64,000 nt of DNA from Ga0077527 sp964533495 (GTDB lineage: Bacteria > Pseudomonadota > Gammaproteobacteria > Burkholderiales > SG8-41). The notes beneath the pieces were generated by a model. That model was not told the DNA's origin, did not search any database, and saw nothing but the letters and a program-made list of their open reading frames with translations. The DNA is taken from the NCBI GenBank assembly GCA_964533495.1, contig CAZHJU010000004.1:1-64000 (forward strand), given 5' to 3'. The position numbers were made by a program, and so were the translations under genes. Below are positions 24,692 through 33,824 of this stretch, in pieces. Within the stretch, counting starts at the first letter, position 1. Each line of letters begins with the position of its first letter.

Positions 24692-25549
24692 CTATTCCAG
24701 TGTGAAACGCGCGACTTCGACGCGCGTATGCGGTGCGAGATCGAAAGGAGCGCCGTTGTAGGTCAGACGCACATCCCTGGCGTTGCCGATGACGACACGG
24801 AGCGGTGGACGCCCGGTCACCCGCTGCTCGCTGCCTCCGGGATTGAGCTGCGAGAACAGCACGCGTTCGTTGCGGTCGCGCACCTCCACCCAGGAATCCG
24901 CAGCAAAGGCGAAATGCGCCTCCGCCATGCCGGCAGCCTGCCGGACCGGCGCTTCCGGATTTTCCGTCACTGGCGGCGTCTGCGGCACCGCCTCGGCTGA
25001 CGCGACCGGCGGGCCGCCCTCAACCGCAACGGCGGGAACCGCGGAGACCGCGGGAACCGCATCGGACACGGATGCCGGCTGAAGATCCGGAACAGCCACA
25101 GGCTGGGTCACGGACACCGTGACGGCAGGCGGCGGAGCATAAAACAGCTCATAAACCACGATGGTTCCCACCAAAACCGCGAGCCCGGCCGCGTAGGGCA
25201 GCCAGTTTCCGGACTTGCCGGCCGGGAAGGGAATGTCGCGGGAAACCGGGATCGCCGTGCTGGCCGGCATCGGTGCATGCGGCAGGTCGACGGAGTCCGC
25301 CAGTTTTTCGGGAACCAGCTCAAGCAGGCGTGCATAATTCCGGACAAAACCGCGCACGAACACCGGACCGGGCAGCCGGTCGTAATCATCGGCCTCAAGG
25401 GCTTCAACCTGGGAAGCCGAAAGCTTCAACTGCGCGGCAACCTCCGCCACGGTCATCCCTTTTGCCGCGCGGGCATCCGCCAGCGCCCGGCCCGGACGCT
25501 GCGCCGCCGTCGCGGGAGCCGCCTTATCTGCCGCTTCGGCTTCGCTCAT
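24692..25549 (-). CDS. rodZ: RodZ-like cytoskeletal HTH membrane protein
   Basis: A bitopic protein that links MreB filaments to cell-wall synthesis in rods. Of 285 residues, about 25-95 form the cytoplasmic HTH_25 domain (LADARAAKGMTVAEVAAQLK, then LPGPVFVRGFVRNYARLL). Residues about 122-142 are a transmembrane helix (LPYAAGLAVLVGTIVVYELF), followed by a Pro/Ala/Val-rich periplasmic linker and a C-terminal DUF4115 beta domain. Its ATG overlaps the pilW stop by four bases. The pilW-rodZ-ispG order is well conserved. Confidence 0.9.
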   Translation of the reverse strand: MSEAEAADKAAPATAAQRPGRALADARAAKGMTVAEVAAQLKLSASQVEALEADDYDRLPGPVFVRGFVRNYARLLELVPEKLADSVDLPHAPMPASTAIPVSRDIPFPAGKSGNWLPYAAGLAVLVGTIVVYELFYAPPPAVTVSVTQPVAVPDLQPASVSDAVPAVSAVPAVAVEGGPPVASAEAVPQTPPVTENPEAPVRQAAGMAEAHFAFAADSWVEVRDRNERVLFSQLNPGGSEQRVTGRPPLRVVIGNARDVRLTYNGAPFDLAPHTRVEVARFTLE

Positions 25550-26352
25550 TCAAACCGGCCAGCCTTCAGGGCCACCGCCTCCCTGGATTCGGGGAAGTTC
25601 TTCCGCAACTGCTGCGCATAACTCGCCTCGGCCAGCGTGTTGCCCAGCTTGCGCTCAACCCGCAACCCGAGCCAGAGAATTTCCGCGTTGGCGGACGTCA
25701 CCTGGGACAGCCGGCGCAGATAGCCCTGTGCCGCGGCGTAATTGCTGGACAGGAAAGACAGCTCGGCCAGCTGGTAAAGGGCCTGCGGCTGGTTTGGGCG
25801 CACGCTCACGGCACGCTGGAAAAAATCCTGCGCCGCGACATTGTCGCTGCGCCGGCGCGCGCAAACGCCGGCATTGACCAGCGAACGCTCGGGCACCAGG
25901 TACAGGGGATTCTGCACCGCCGCGAGAAGATACTTGATGCCCTCCTCCTCGCGCCTGTTCTGACACAGGTACATGCCGTAATTGTTGTTGGCATCCGGAT
26001 CGGCGGGACTCAGGCGCAGGGCACGGTTGAAGTGTTCCTCTGCGCGGCGGTCATCCTTGAGCGCGGCGTAGATCAGTCCCGCGACGTTGTGCGCCGTGTG
26101 ATAACCCGGATCGGCCTGCAGCGCCGTGGTGATTGATTCGAGCGCCACGCCCAGGTTGCCCATCTCGAAATAACCCGCGGCAAGTTCGGTATGGATGCGC
26201 GCGCGGTTCCGCGCGCTGCTTTCGTTGCCGGTGGTGTCCATGGTCGGCTGGACACCCTCGTCGGGTGTGTTGGCCGTTCCCGCGCATCCCGACACCAGGA
26301 CCGCCACGGAAAACCAGGCTGCCACGCTTGCCATGTGCCATCGCTGTCTCAT
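25546..26352 (-). CDS. pilW: Type IV pilus biogenesis/stability protein PilW (PilF)
   Basis: An outer-membrane lipoprotein pilotin that assembles the PilQ secretin. The 268 residues begin with a signal peptide and lipobox VSGC (Cys at about 23). Tetratricopeptide repeats then run to the end, for example LAAGYFEMGNLGVALESITT, AEEHFNRALRLSPADPDANN and AQDFFQRAVSVRPNQPQAL. It overlaps both rlmN and the rodZ-like gene by four bases, so it is translationally coupled in the ndk-to-der operon. Confidence 0.92.
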   Translation of the reverse strand: MRQRWHMASVAAWFSVAVLVSGCAGTANTPDEGVQPTMDTTGNESSARNRARIHTELAAGYFEMGNLGVALESITTALQADPGYHTAHNVAGLIYAALKDDRRAEEHFNRALRLSPADPDANNNYGMYLCQNRREEEGIKYLLAAVQNPLYLVPERSLVNAGVCARRRSDNVAAQDFFQRAVSVRPNQPQALYQLAELSFLSSNYAAAQGYLRRLSQVTSANAEILWLGLRVERKLGNTLAEASYAQQLRKNFPESREAVALKAGRFE

Positions 26353-27479
26353 GCGCGTTTTTCCTCCATGCGGCGCATCACGCGCCTGGTCTTGTCCTGC
26401 ACCCTGCCCGCCAGCTGCCCGCAGGCTGCATCGATGGTATCGCCACGCGTCCTGCGCACCGTCACGGTCAGGCCCGCCTGCAGCAACACGTCGCGGAATG
26501 CGGACACGGCGGAGCCGCCCGAGCGACCGTAACCGGAATCCGGGAACGGGTTGAACGGAATCAGGTTGATCTTGCAGGGCACCGTTTTCACCGTCCTGGC
26601 CAGTTCCCGCGCCAGTTCGACGCCGTCATTGACGTCTTCGAGCATCACGTATTCGAAAGTCACGAAATCCCGCGGCGCCTTCTCGATGTATCGCACGCAG
26701 GCCGCAAGCAACTCGCGGATCGGGTACTTGCGGTTGATCGGGACCAGTTGGTCGCGCAGCGCGTCGTTCGGCGCGTGCAGCGAGACCGCCAGCGCCACCG
26801 GACAGGCTTCCCGCAACCGGTCGATTGCCGGCACCAGTCCCGATGTCGACAAGGTCAGGCGGCGCCGCGAAATCCCGTAGGCATGATCGTCGAGCATCAG
26901 CTGCATTGCCGAAACCACATTGTCGAAATTGGCCAGCGGCTCTCCCATGCCCATCATGACCACATTGGTTATCGGGCGTTCAATGCCGAGGTCGGTCGAC
27001 AGACTCCGGCTGACGTGCCACAACTGGCCGACAATCTCGGCCACCGTCAGGTTGCGATTGAAGCCCTGCCGGCCGGTGGAACAGAACGAGCATTCAAGAG
27101 CGCAACCCGCCTGGGACGAAACGCACAGGGTGCCCCGGTAGCGGCGCCCGCCGGATTCGCCGCCCGCGCCGTCATCGTCGGGATCGCCCTCGGGAATGTA
27201 AACCGATTCGATCGCGTTGCCGGTTCCGACATCGAACAGCCATTTGCGCGTACCGTCCGGAGCCGTGGTGTCGCGCAAGACCTGCGGGGCCGACACGACC
27301 GCGGAAGCCCCCATGCGTTCGCGAAACCCCCGCGACACATCGGTCATTGCATCGAAATCGCTGACCCCTGCCTGATGCATCCAGCGCATCATCTGCCGGG
27401 CACGGAAGGGTTTTTCGCCCATGTCCGCGCACAGGGCCTCGAACTGGCCCCGGTTCAGCCCCAGCAGGTTCAGCGACAT
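26349..27479 (-). CDS. rlmN: Dual-specificity 23S rRNA/tRNA adenine-C2 methyltransferase RlmN
   Basis: A radical-SAM enzyme that makes m2A2503 in 23S rRNA and m2A37 in tRNAs. The 376 residues carry CALECSFC, the CxxxCxxC cluster motif. The acceptor cysteine lies in RTRGDTIDAACGQL, and MGMGEPLANFDNV and VSLHAPNDALRDQLVPINRK are family motifs. It lies 21 bases after ndk and overlaps pilW. Length is normal. Confidence 0.97.
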   Translation of the reverse strand: MSLNLLGLNRGQFEALCADMGEKPFRARQMMRWMHQAGVSDFDAMTDVSRGFRERMGASAVVSAPQVLRDTTAPDGTRKWLFDVGTGNAIESVYIPEGDPDDDGAGGESGGRRYRGTLCVSSQAGCALECSFCSTGRQGFNRNLTVAEIVGQLWHVSRSLSTDLGIERPITNVVMMGMGEPLANFDNVVSAMQLMLDDHAYGISRRRLTLSTSGLVPAIDRLREACPVALAVSLHAPNDALRDQLVPINRKYPIRELLAACVRYIEKAPRDFVTFEYVMLEDVNDGVELARELARTVKTVPCKINLIPFNPFPDSGYGRSGGSAVSAFRDVLLQAGLTVTVRRTRGDTIDAACGQLAGRVQDKTRRVMRRMEEKRA

Positions 27480-27500
27480 GGCACTCCCGAGCCCTCTCCC

Positions 27501-27926
27501 TCAGCGCGAGTGGATATCGAGCGCGGGGAAAAAATAGGCGACTTCGGTCGCCGCGTTCTCGGCGGAATCGGAGCCGTGCACCGCATTGGCATCGATGCTG
27601 TCGGCGAAGTCGGCCCGGATCGTGCCCTTGGCCGCCTTCTTGGGGTCCGTGGCGCCCATCAGGTCGCGGTTTTTCTGGACCGCGCCTTCACCCTCCAGCA
27701 CCTGGATCATCACCGGCCCCGACACCATGAAATCGACCAGCTCGCCGAAAAACGGGCGCTCCTTGTGCACCGCATAAAAACCTTCCGCCTGGGCACGCGA
27801 CAAGCGGGTCATGCGGGCAGCCACGACGCGCAGGCCGGCCTGCTCGAAACGTGCATAAATCTGCCCGATCACGTTCTTGGCGACCGCATCGGGTTTGATG
27901 ATGGAAAGCGTGCGTTCGACTGCCAT
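27501..27926 (-). CDS. ndk: Nucleoside diphosphate kinase
   Basis: Ndk balances nucleoside triphosphate pools by phosphate transfer through an active-site histidine. The 141 residues start MAVERTLSIIKPDAVAKNVI and contain NAVHGSDS with the catalytic His. The ATG at 27926 is chosen because the family N-terminus begins there, although the frame stays open far upstream through the TRAP gene region. It is the first gene of the ndk-to-der run. Confidence 0.98.
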   Translation of the reverse strand: MAVERTLSIIKPDAVAKNVIGQIYARFEQAGLRVVAARMTRLSRAQAEGFYAVHKERPFFGELVDFMVSGPVMIQVLEGEGAVQKNRDLMGATDPKKAAKGTIRADFADSIDANAVHGSDSAENAATEVAYFFPALDIHSR

Positions 27927-27963
27927 GAAAATCCCCTGATTCCGGAGTTTGAAATAACCGGGG

Positions 27964-27991
27964 ATTTTAGCACGGTAACATGTTGAATAAC
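27964..27991 (-). promoter_or_regulatory. Possible promoter of the ndk operon
   Basis: The minus strand has TAAAAT at 27964-27969 with TTATTC sixteen bases upstream. The -35 match is weak. It lies between the TRAP terminator and ndk, about 38 bases before the ATG. Confidence 0.4.
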
Positions 27992-28004
27992 AGAGATTTC
28001 CGGG

Positions 28005-28039
28005 CAAAAACCGGTGCCGGAATCCACATCCGGCACCGG
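28005..28039 (-). terminator. Intrinsic terminator after the TRAP permease gene
   Basis: A 10-bp stem CCGGTGCCGG/CCGGCACCGG with a 9-base loop, followed on the minus strand by TTTTT. It closes the TAXI-TRAP unit before ndk. Confidence 0.85.
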
Positions 28040-28045
28040 CCCGGG

Positions 28046-30172
28046 TCACGCTGCGGCCTGCCTGAACCGCAGGCGCTGCCAGACATAAATCGGCAAGCCG
28101 ACGGCCAGGCCGATGAAATCGCTCGCGGTGCCCGGATGCAGCAGCCCCAGTGCCGCGAAAAACAGGATCACCCGCAGAGGCATCGCCAGCCGTCCGCCAA
28201 ACCATCCCTCGGTGGATCCGGCTAAGAACCAGACTCCGATGGCGCCGGAGACAAAAGCCTGCAGGATGCCCTGCCATGGTCCCTGCATCAGCAGCACCGG
28301 CGAAAAGAAGAACATGAACGGCACTAGGAAAGTCGCCAGCCCCATCTTCAGCGCCGTCCACGAGGTTTTCCAGGGATCCGCGTTGCACATGCCGGCCGCC
28401 GCAAAAGAAGCCAGCGCCACGGGCGGCGTAATGGATGAAATCACCGCAAAATAGAACACGAACATGTGCGCGACGAGCACGGGCACGCCGATTTTCGACA
28501 GGCCGGGCGCAATGACCGCGGCGGCAATCGCATAGGCGGCGGTGGTCGGCATGCCCATGCCGAGAACCAGCGCCACCACCGCGGCGAACAGCATCGCAAC
28601 GAGCTGGCTTGCACCTGCGATGCCGAGAATCAGTTCCGAAAACCTGCCACCGATGCCCGTCAGCGCAATCACGCCGACGATGATTCCGGCGCAGGCACAG
28701 ACCGCCACCAGTTGCACGGTATCCCGCGCAGCCAGATTGAGGGCTTCCAGCGTGCGCCGCCATCCGAACAATATGGCCGGAATCAGGATTACCAGTATGC
28801 TCAGCGACCAGGTCGCGATGTCGCCAAACGACCGGACCAAGGGCACCAGATATTGCAATGCCGCATACAGAAAAGCGCCGCCCGCGACCAGCGCCGCGAT
28901 GCGCATCAGCAATGCCGTAAACACCATGGTTACCGACCGCGGATCCATCGAGGCATCCCCGGTGCCGATATCCCTGAACATGCGGGAAAGCCATCCCGCA
29001 ATCAATGCCGCGACGATGCCCAGGCCGCCGGCACGAAACGGCGAATACCCTTCGAGCAGGGCCCAGACGAAAACGATCAGCGGAGAGAACATGTACAACC
29101 GCGTCATCATCAACTTCACCGGCGGCAGTTCGTCCCGTGACACCCCTCTCAGCCCCAGGCGTATGGCATGCAGGTCCACGTGTATCCAGCAGGCGATGTA
29201 AAACAGCAGCGCGGGAATCACCGCGGCCAGGGCGATCTGCCCATAGGGAATGCCGGTAATCTCCGCCATCAGGAAGGCCCCCGCCCCGAGCACCGGCGGC
29301 GTGATTTGGCCGCCGGTCGAGGATGTCGCCTCGATGGCTGCCGCAGTGGAGCGGTCGTAACCGACCTTGCGCATCATCGGAATCGTCACCATGCCGGACG
29401 CAACGACGTTGGCCACCGCCGAACCCGAGATCGAGCCGAACATGATGCCCGAAGCCACCGCCGCCTTGGCCGGCCCTCCGCGCGCCCATCCGAACAGCGC
29501 ATTGCACAGGTCGTTGATGTAATCCCCCACCTTCGATATTTGCAGAAATGCGGCAAAGGTCACGAACAGGATGATGTAGGACGACGAGACTTGTGTCGTC
29601 ACTCCAAAAATGCCGTATTCACTGTAGATGTAGGTGAAAAACCGTTCGAATGCGAACCCCTTGTGTTCCAGCACGCCGGGCATCCAGGGGCCGACAAAGC
29701 AATAAATGATGAATACGCCGGCAATGATGGGCAGGGCCAATCCGGAGGTGCGCCGGGTGAATTCGAGAATCAGCAGCGTGCCCACCACACCGACAATGAC
29801 ATCTCCGGTGGTGAACTGCGCACCGGCGCGGAACAGCAGCCCGTCAAGCTCGATCGTGATGTAGGCGGCGCAGGCAATGGAAGCCGCGACCAGAAGCCAG
29901 TCATACCAGGGCACGCCATTTTTCTGATAACGCCGGAATGGCGCATAAAGGATCAGGCCGAGTGCCCCCCCCCAACCCACGTGGATCGCGCGAAACAGCA
30001 GCGGCTCAAGGGAATAGACGTTCAGGACAAAGAGATGGAAAACCGTGAAGCCCACGCACAGTACGGCGAGCAGAACAGCTTCACAACGACGCAGCAAGCG
30101 CTTGTTGCCGCTGAACTCTTCGTCCGCCATCGGCGGCTTGATGATTTCCTCCGTCCCTTCAGCACTCATCAC
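28046..30172 (-). CDS. TRAP transporter fused permease (DctQM-type, TAXI system)
   Basis: An inner-membrane secondary transporter in which the small (DctQ) and large (DctM) subunits are one 708-residue protein. The N-terminal about 160 residues hold the four small-subunit helices after a polar start. The large subunit follows with GSISGSAVANVVASGMVTIP, the GGQITPPVLGAGAFLMAEI substrate-loop motif and GMGMPTTAAYAIAAAVIAP. The latter motifs are diagnostic of TRAP_fused proteins. A nine-base poly-C run lies in the coding region at 29965-29973. The TAXI binding protein is encoded just upstream, with a terminator between. Confidence 0.95.
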   Translation of the reverse strand: MMSAEGTEEIIKPPMADEEFSGNKRLLRRCEAVLLAVLCVGFTVFHLFVLNVYSLEPLLFRAIHVGWGGALGLILYAPFRRYQKNGVPWYDWLLVAASIACAAYITIELDGLLFRAGAQFTTGDVIVGVVGTLLILEFTRRTSGLALPIIAGVFIIYCFVGPWMPGVLEHKGFAFERFFTYIYSEYGIFGVTTQVSSSYIILFVTFAAFLQISKVGDYINDLCNALFGWARGGPAKAAVASGIMFGSISGSAVANVVASGMVTIPMMRKVGYDRSTAAAIEATSSTGGQITPPVLGAGAFLMAEITGIPYGQIALAAVIPALLFYIACWIHVDLHAIRLGLRGVSRDELPPVKLMMTRLYMFSPLIVFVWALLEGYSPFRAGGLGIVAALIAGWLSRMFRDIGTGDASMDPRSVTMVFTALLMRIAALVAGGAFLYAALQYLVPLVRSFGDIATWSLSILVILIPAILFGWRRTLEALNLAARDTVQLVAVCACAGIIVGVIALTGIGGRFSELILGIAGASQLVAMLFAAVVALVLGMGMPTTAAYAIAAAVIAPGLSKIGVPVLVAHMFVFYFAVISSITPPVALASFAAAGMCNADPWKTSWTALKMGLATFLVPFMFFFSPVLLMQGPWQGILQAFVSGAIGVWFLAGSTEGWFGGRLAMPLRVILFFAALGLLHPGTASDFIGLAVGLPIYVWQRLRFRQAAA

Positions 30173-30189
30173 TTACCCCCTCCTGCTGC

Positions 30190-30224
30190 AAAAAAAAACC
30201 GCACTGAGCTCTCGCGCAGTGCGG
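30190..30224 (-). terminator. Intrinsic terminator between the TAXI and TRAP genes
   Basis: An 8-bp stem CCGCACTG/CAGTGCGG with a 10-base loop, followed on the minus strand by nine T residues. It lies 17 bases after the TAXI stop and would make permease mRNA scarcer than binding-protein mRNA. Confidence 0.85.
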
Positions 30225-30241
30225 TGTCATGTGACGGCCGT

Positions 30242-31246
30242 TCAGCCTTTGTATTCCGGCGGAATCAGGTGCTTCGGCACATTGATGCCTTTTTCCTTGA
30301 AGTAACGGATCGCGCCCGGATGGAACGGCAGGAAGCCGTTGCGGCTCCAGTTCTCCGTCAGCGTCTCCTTGGCTGCAGCATGCCCCTTGACCATCTGTGG
30401 GTTATTTTCCAGCACGGACTTCATCACGGCATAGACCAGATCCTCCGGCACATCCTTGTTGGCGATGGCAAAGTTGTAGACGCCGACCGTCTTGTGGTCT
30501 TCGGTCTGCGACTTGTAGGTGCTTTTCGGAATCACCGAATCCGAAAGCTCCGGCAGCGCGGCCTTGACGCGCTTCAGTTCGTCATCCGTGAACGTGAAAA
30601 AACGGACCTTGTTGGTGGTTTCGAGCTCCGAGTAGGCCGCGATCGGCACACCCGCGCAGAACGGGAAAGCATCGATCAGCCCGTCCTGGAGGTTGGCGGC
30701 CATGTCGGAGGCCTGCCCGTTGCGGATCGTGGTGTCGATGCCGAGCGCCTTGAACATCAGCGGAAAATAGGTGCCGCAGGTACCCGCGCGCGGGCCGACA
30801 CCTGAACGCTTGCCGGCCAGTTCCTTCACCGCCTTGATGCCGGATTTCTCCAGTGTAATGAAATGGAACGGCGTGTCGTACATCGGGAACATCGCGCGGA
30901 TGTTGTTGAACTTCTTGCCCTTGGTCCAGTCGCCTTTGCCTTCCCAGGCCTGCAGCGCGACGCCCATGGTCACCATGCCGAAATCAACCTGCTTGGAGTC
31001 GGTCAGGATGATGTTCTGATTGGGGCCCTGCGTCTGCTGGGTGCTGATGTTGGTGCCGAGTTTTTCGTTGACCAGGCTCGCCCACACCTGGCCGTAGACG
31101 AAATAGGTTCCGCCCACCGAAGCGGTGCCCAGCGTCAGGTTGGTCGGCCATTTCGGATTCGGTTTTGCCTGCGCCAGCGCGCCGGTGGCCACGGACATGC
31201 CGATGGTCGCGGCGAGCGCGAACTTCGCAAACTGTGCAAGTTTCAT
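30242..31246 (-). CDS. TAXI-family TRAP solute-binding protein
   Basis: The periplasmic substrate-binding subunit of the TRAP transporter encoded next. The 334 residues start with a signal peptide ending TGALA/QAKPN. The TAXI-type signature follows: LTLGTASVGGTYFVYGQVWA and later KRSGVGPRAGTCGTYFPLM. Ligands of this class include glutamate and other dicarboxylates or fatty-acid-like compounds, but the substrate here cannot be read from sequence. It is first in its unit and is followed by a strong terminator. Confidence 0.95.
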   Translation of the reverse strand: MKLAQFAKFALAATIGMSVATGALAQAKPNPKWPTNLTLGTASVGGTYFVYGQVWASLVNEKLGTNISTQQTQGPNQNIILTDSKQVDFGMVTMGVALQAWEGKGDWTKGKKFNNIRAMFPMYDTPFHFITLEKSGIKAVKELAGKRSGVGPRAGTCGTYFPLMFKALGIDTTIRNGQASDMAANLQDGLIDAFPFCAGVPIAAYSELETTNKVRFFTFTDDELKRVKAALPELSDSVIPKSTYKSQTEDHKTVGVYNFAIANKDVPEDLVYAVMKSVLENNPQMVKGHAAAKETLTENWSRNGFLPFHPGAIRYFKEKGINVPKHLIPPEYKG

Positions 31247-31419
31247 TTTGCTTTTCCTCGCTTTGGGTCGTTAAGGGATACAGGACTCGCCCCTGCAATC
31301 GGCGAGGCATTTATTTTTCATCCTGTGGACCAGCGGAGGCAGATTAACAAAGCGCCCTGGATTTGGCAAACCGGCAAGCCCCCCCCCGATTTCCCATGAT
31401 GAACGGATATCCGCAGCCG

Positions 31420-32745
31420 TCAATCCGGCAGCCACACCGGCCGATAACCCGCATGTCCCGCCGGCGCCCGGAAACGGACATCGACACCGATGCCGGCAAC
31501 GGCCGCCAGTTCGCCATCAAGGTATAAAAACGGCAGACGCTCCCGCATCCACGGCGGCAACTCCGCTTCCTGCAGCAGGTTGCGCACCGTCCGGCGCCTG
31601 CCGCCGGGCGCCAGCCGCAGGGTCTCCCCGCCCAGGCGGACATGGATCCGCAGCGATTTGCCGCGCAACAGGCGCCCGTCGATACCCGGCTCCATGCCGC
31701 GTTCCAGACGAAGCACGCCGCCCAGCTCTTTCAGGCGGAGCGTGCCGCGGCCGTTCCACAACATCTCGAAATCCCGCGCCAGTGCGGGCCGCGGGCGGAC
31801 GATGTACAGCGCGTCATGAAATCGCCGCAATTCCGCGCCGCCCAGCACGACGCGCACTGCCGCGTCGCCGCGGGCAGTGACGGCCTGGCTCAGCAGTTCA
31901 TCGAGACGGTCCGCGTCCGGCATCAGCAGGCCGTTGCCGCGCAGGAAATACCGCAGTGAATTTCTCGCCCGGTGCGGCGGCAGCGCCTTCAACGGCGCCA
32001 GCGGCAGGCGGCCCTGCGGCGCATTCCCGCCCAGATCGGCCAGTGCCAGCGCATCCAGCAGATCCGACGCCTCGGCCTGCAGCCGGGCCGCGCGGGCTAG
32101 CGTGATGCCGGTTCCGGGCAGTCTGTCCTCGAGCAGCGGCATCACGTCGTGACGCAGGAAATTGCGCAGATAGACACGATCGTCGTTGCTGTCATCCTCC
32201 ACCCACTGCAGCCGGTGGCGCCTGGCATACGCCGCGATCAGGCTGCGCGGCACCTCCAGCAGCGGACGCAGCACAGCGGGCGCGGGCGGCGCCCCCGTCC
32301 TGAACACCGGCATGCCCGCCAGGCCGCGCGGACCCGCGCCCCGCAGCAACTGCAGAAGCACCGTCTCCGCTTGGTCGTCGCGGTTGTGCGCAAGCACCAC
32401 GACATCGGCGCCGCTGGCCGCAAAAACCCCGTAACGCGCGGCCCGTGCCGCGGCTTCGGTGCTGTTGCCGCGCCGCACGGCAACCCTGGCCACGCGCAGC
32501 CGGATGCCGAGATCCCTGCAGCAGCGGCGGCAGAACGATGCCCAGCGCGCAGCCTGCGGGCTGAGCTGATGATTGACGTGGATTGCCGAAATCCGGTCCG
32601 GAGAAAGCCGCAGGCCGTGCGCCAGCACATGCAGCAGCACGGTCGAATCGATGCCGCCGCTGAGCCCGACCGTCAGGCGCGCATTTCGCGGCACATGCGC
32701 CAACAGGCAGGCGCGCACCCGCGCCGCGAGATCGTCCTGCCTCAC
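31420..32745 (-). CDS. tilS: tRNA(Ile)-lysidine synthetase TilS
   Basis: TilS converts C34 of tRNA-Ile(CAU) to lysidine so that it reads AUA. The 441 residues contain the PP-loop SGGIDST at 29-35, VLAHNRDDQAETVLLQLLRG, and HxxxQ-linked helices. A C-terminal TilS domain ends GHAGYRPVWLPD. It is the last gene downstream of accA, with a 27-base gap; accA-tilS adjacency is common. Confidence 0.95.
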   Translation of the reverse strand: MRQDDLAARVRACLLAHVPRNARLTVGLSGGIDSTVLLHVLAHGLRLSPDRISAIHVNHQLSPQAARWASFCRRCCRDLGIRLRVARVAVRRGNSTEAAARAARYGVFAASGADVVVLAHNRDDQAETVLLQLLRGAGPRGLAGMPVFRTGAPPAPAVLRPLLEVPRSLIAAYARRHRLQWVEDDSNDDRVYLRNFLRHDVMPLLEDRLPGTGITLARAARLQAEASDLLDALALADLGGNAPQGRLPLAPLKALPPHRARNSLRYFLRGNGLLMPDADRLDELLSQAVTARGDAAVRVVLGGAELRRFHDALYIVRPRPALARDFEMLWNGRGTLRLKELGGVLRLERGMEPGIDGRLLRGKSLRIHVRLGGETLRLAPGGRRRTVRNLLQEAELPPWMRERLPFLYLDGELAAVAGIGVDVRFRAPAGHAGYRPVWLPD

Positions 32746-32772
32746 GCCGGAACTGCCGTCACCCGGCGTGGA

Positions 32773-33741
32773 TCAGAGGCTTTCCGCTTCCCTGAACTGT
32801 CCATATCCCATCAGCCTTCCGAAGCGTGCCTCGGTCAGCCTGTCGACCGGAGTATCACGCAGCTGCCGCCAGCTCTCCTGCAAGGCCTTTTTGAGCGATT
32901 GCATCATCAGCGGGGGGTCGCGGTGCGCGCCGCCCAGGGGCTCGTTGACGACCTTGTCCACCAGCCCGAGCGCCTTGAGCCGGGCAGCCGTGATGCCCAG
33001 GGTTTCCGCGGCATCGGGCGCGCGCTCGGCGCTTTTCCAGAGAATCGACGCGCAACCCTCCGGCGAAATCACCGAGTAGGTCGAATACTGCAGCATCAGG
33101 GTCGCATCCCCCACCGCCACTGCCAGCGCGCCACCGGAGCCGCCCTCCCCGATCACCGTGCAGATCACCGGGGTTTTCAGCGCGGCCATCTCATACAGGT
33201 TGCGACCGATGGCCTCGGACTGGCCTCGCTCCTCGGCACCGACCCCGGGATAGGCGCCGGGCGTGTCGATGAAGGTGAACACCGGAACGCCGAATTTCTC
33301 GGCAAGCTTCATCAGGCGCAGCGCCTTGCGGTAGCCCTCCGGGCGCGGCATGCCGAAGTTGCGGTGGATCTTCTCCTTGGTGTCACGCCCCTTCTGGTGC
33401 CCGATCACGACCGCGGTCTGCCCGCCAAAGCGCGCCAGGCCGCCGACGATCGCCGGATCGTCGGCATAGGTGCGATCGCCATGCATTTCCTCGAAATCGG
33501 TGAACAGGCCGTTGATGTAGTCCAGCGTATACGGCCGTTGCGGGTGGCGCGCGACCTGCGCGATCTGCCATGCCGTCAGCTTCGAATAGATGTCCTTGGT
33601 CAGCCCTTGGCTCTTTTTCTGCAACCGCGCAATTTCTTCGGAAATGTCCAGTGCCGAATCGTCCTGCACGAAGCGCAGTTCTTCGATCTTGGCTTCCAGA
33701 TCGGCGATCGGTTGCTCGAACTCGAGGAATGTCGTTTTCAT
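32773..33741 (-). CDS. accA: Acetyl-CoA carboxylase carboxyltransferase subunit alpha
   Basis: With AccD this subunit transfers the carboxyl group from biotin to acetyl-CoA, the first step of fatty-acid synthesis. The 322 residues from the ATG at 33741 begin MKTTFLEFEQPIADLEAKIE. They include LTAWQIAQVARHPQRPYTLD, MPRPEGYRKALRLMKLAEKF, GEGGSGGALAVAVGD and YSVISPEGCASILWK. An upstream in-frame start (33822) would add 27 low-complexity residues and is rejected. It lies between ggt and tilS. Confidence 0.97.
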   Translation of the reverse strand: MKTTFLEFEQPIADLEAKIEELRFVQDDSALDISEEIARLQKKSQGLTKDIYSKLTAWQIAQVARHPQRPYTLDYINGLFTDFEEMHGDRTYADDPAIVGGLARFGGQTAVVIGHQKGRDTKEKIHRNFGMPRPEGYRKALRLMKLAEKFGVPVFTFIDTPGAYPGVGAEERGQSEAIGRNLYEMAALKTPVICTVIGEGGSGGALAVAVGDATLMLQYSTYSVISPEGCASILWKSAERAPDAAETLGITAARLKALGLVDKVVNEPLGGAHRDPPLMMQSLKKALQESWRQLRDTPVDRLTEARFGRLMGYGQFREAESL

Positions 33742-33824
33742 GGGGCGAAATGATACAGGAGGCCGGTCCGCGGGCGTATCAGGACGCCGCGCGCCCGCGC
33801 CGGCGTCCCCATCGGCTTCCATCG

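Noticed and set aside
27501..29507. A 668-codon version of ndk extending through the TRAP gene
   Set aside because: Only the last 141 codons match nucleoside diphosphate kinase. The rest is an out-of-frame reading of the permease gene and crosses its terminator.
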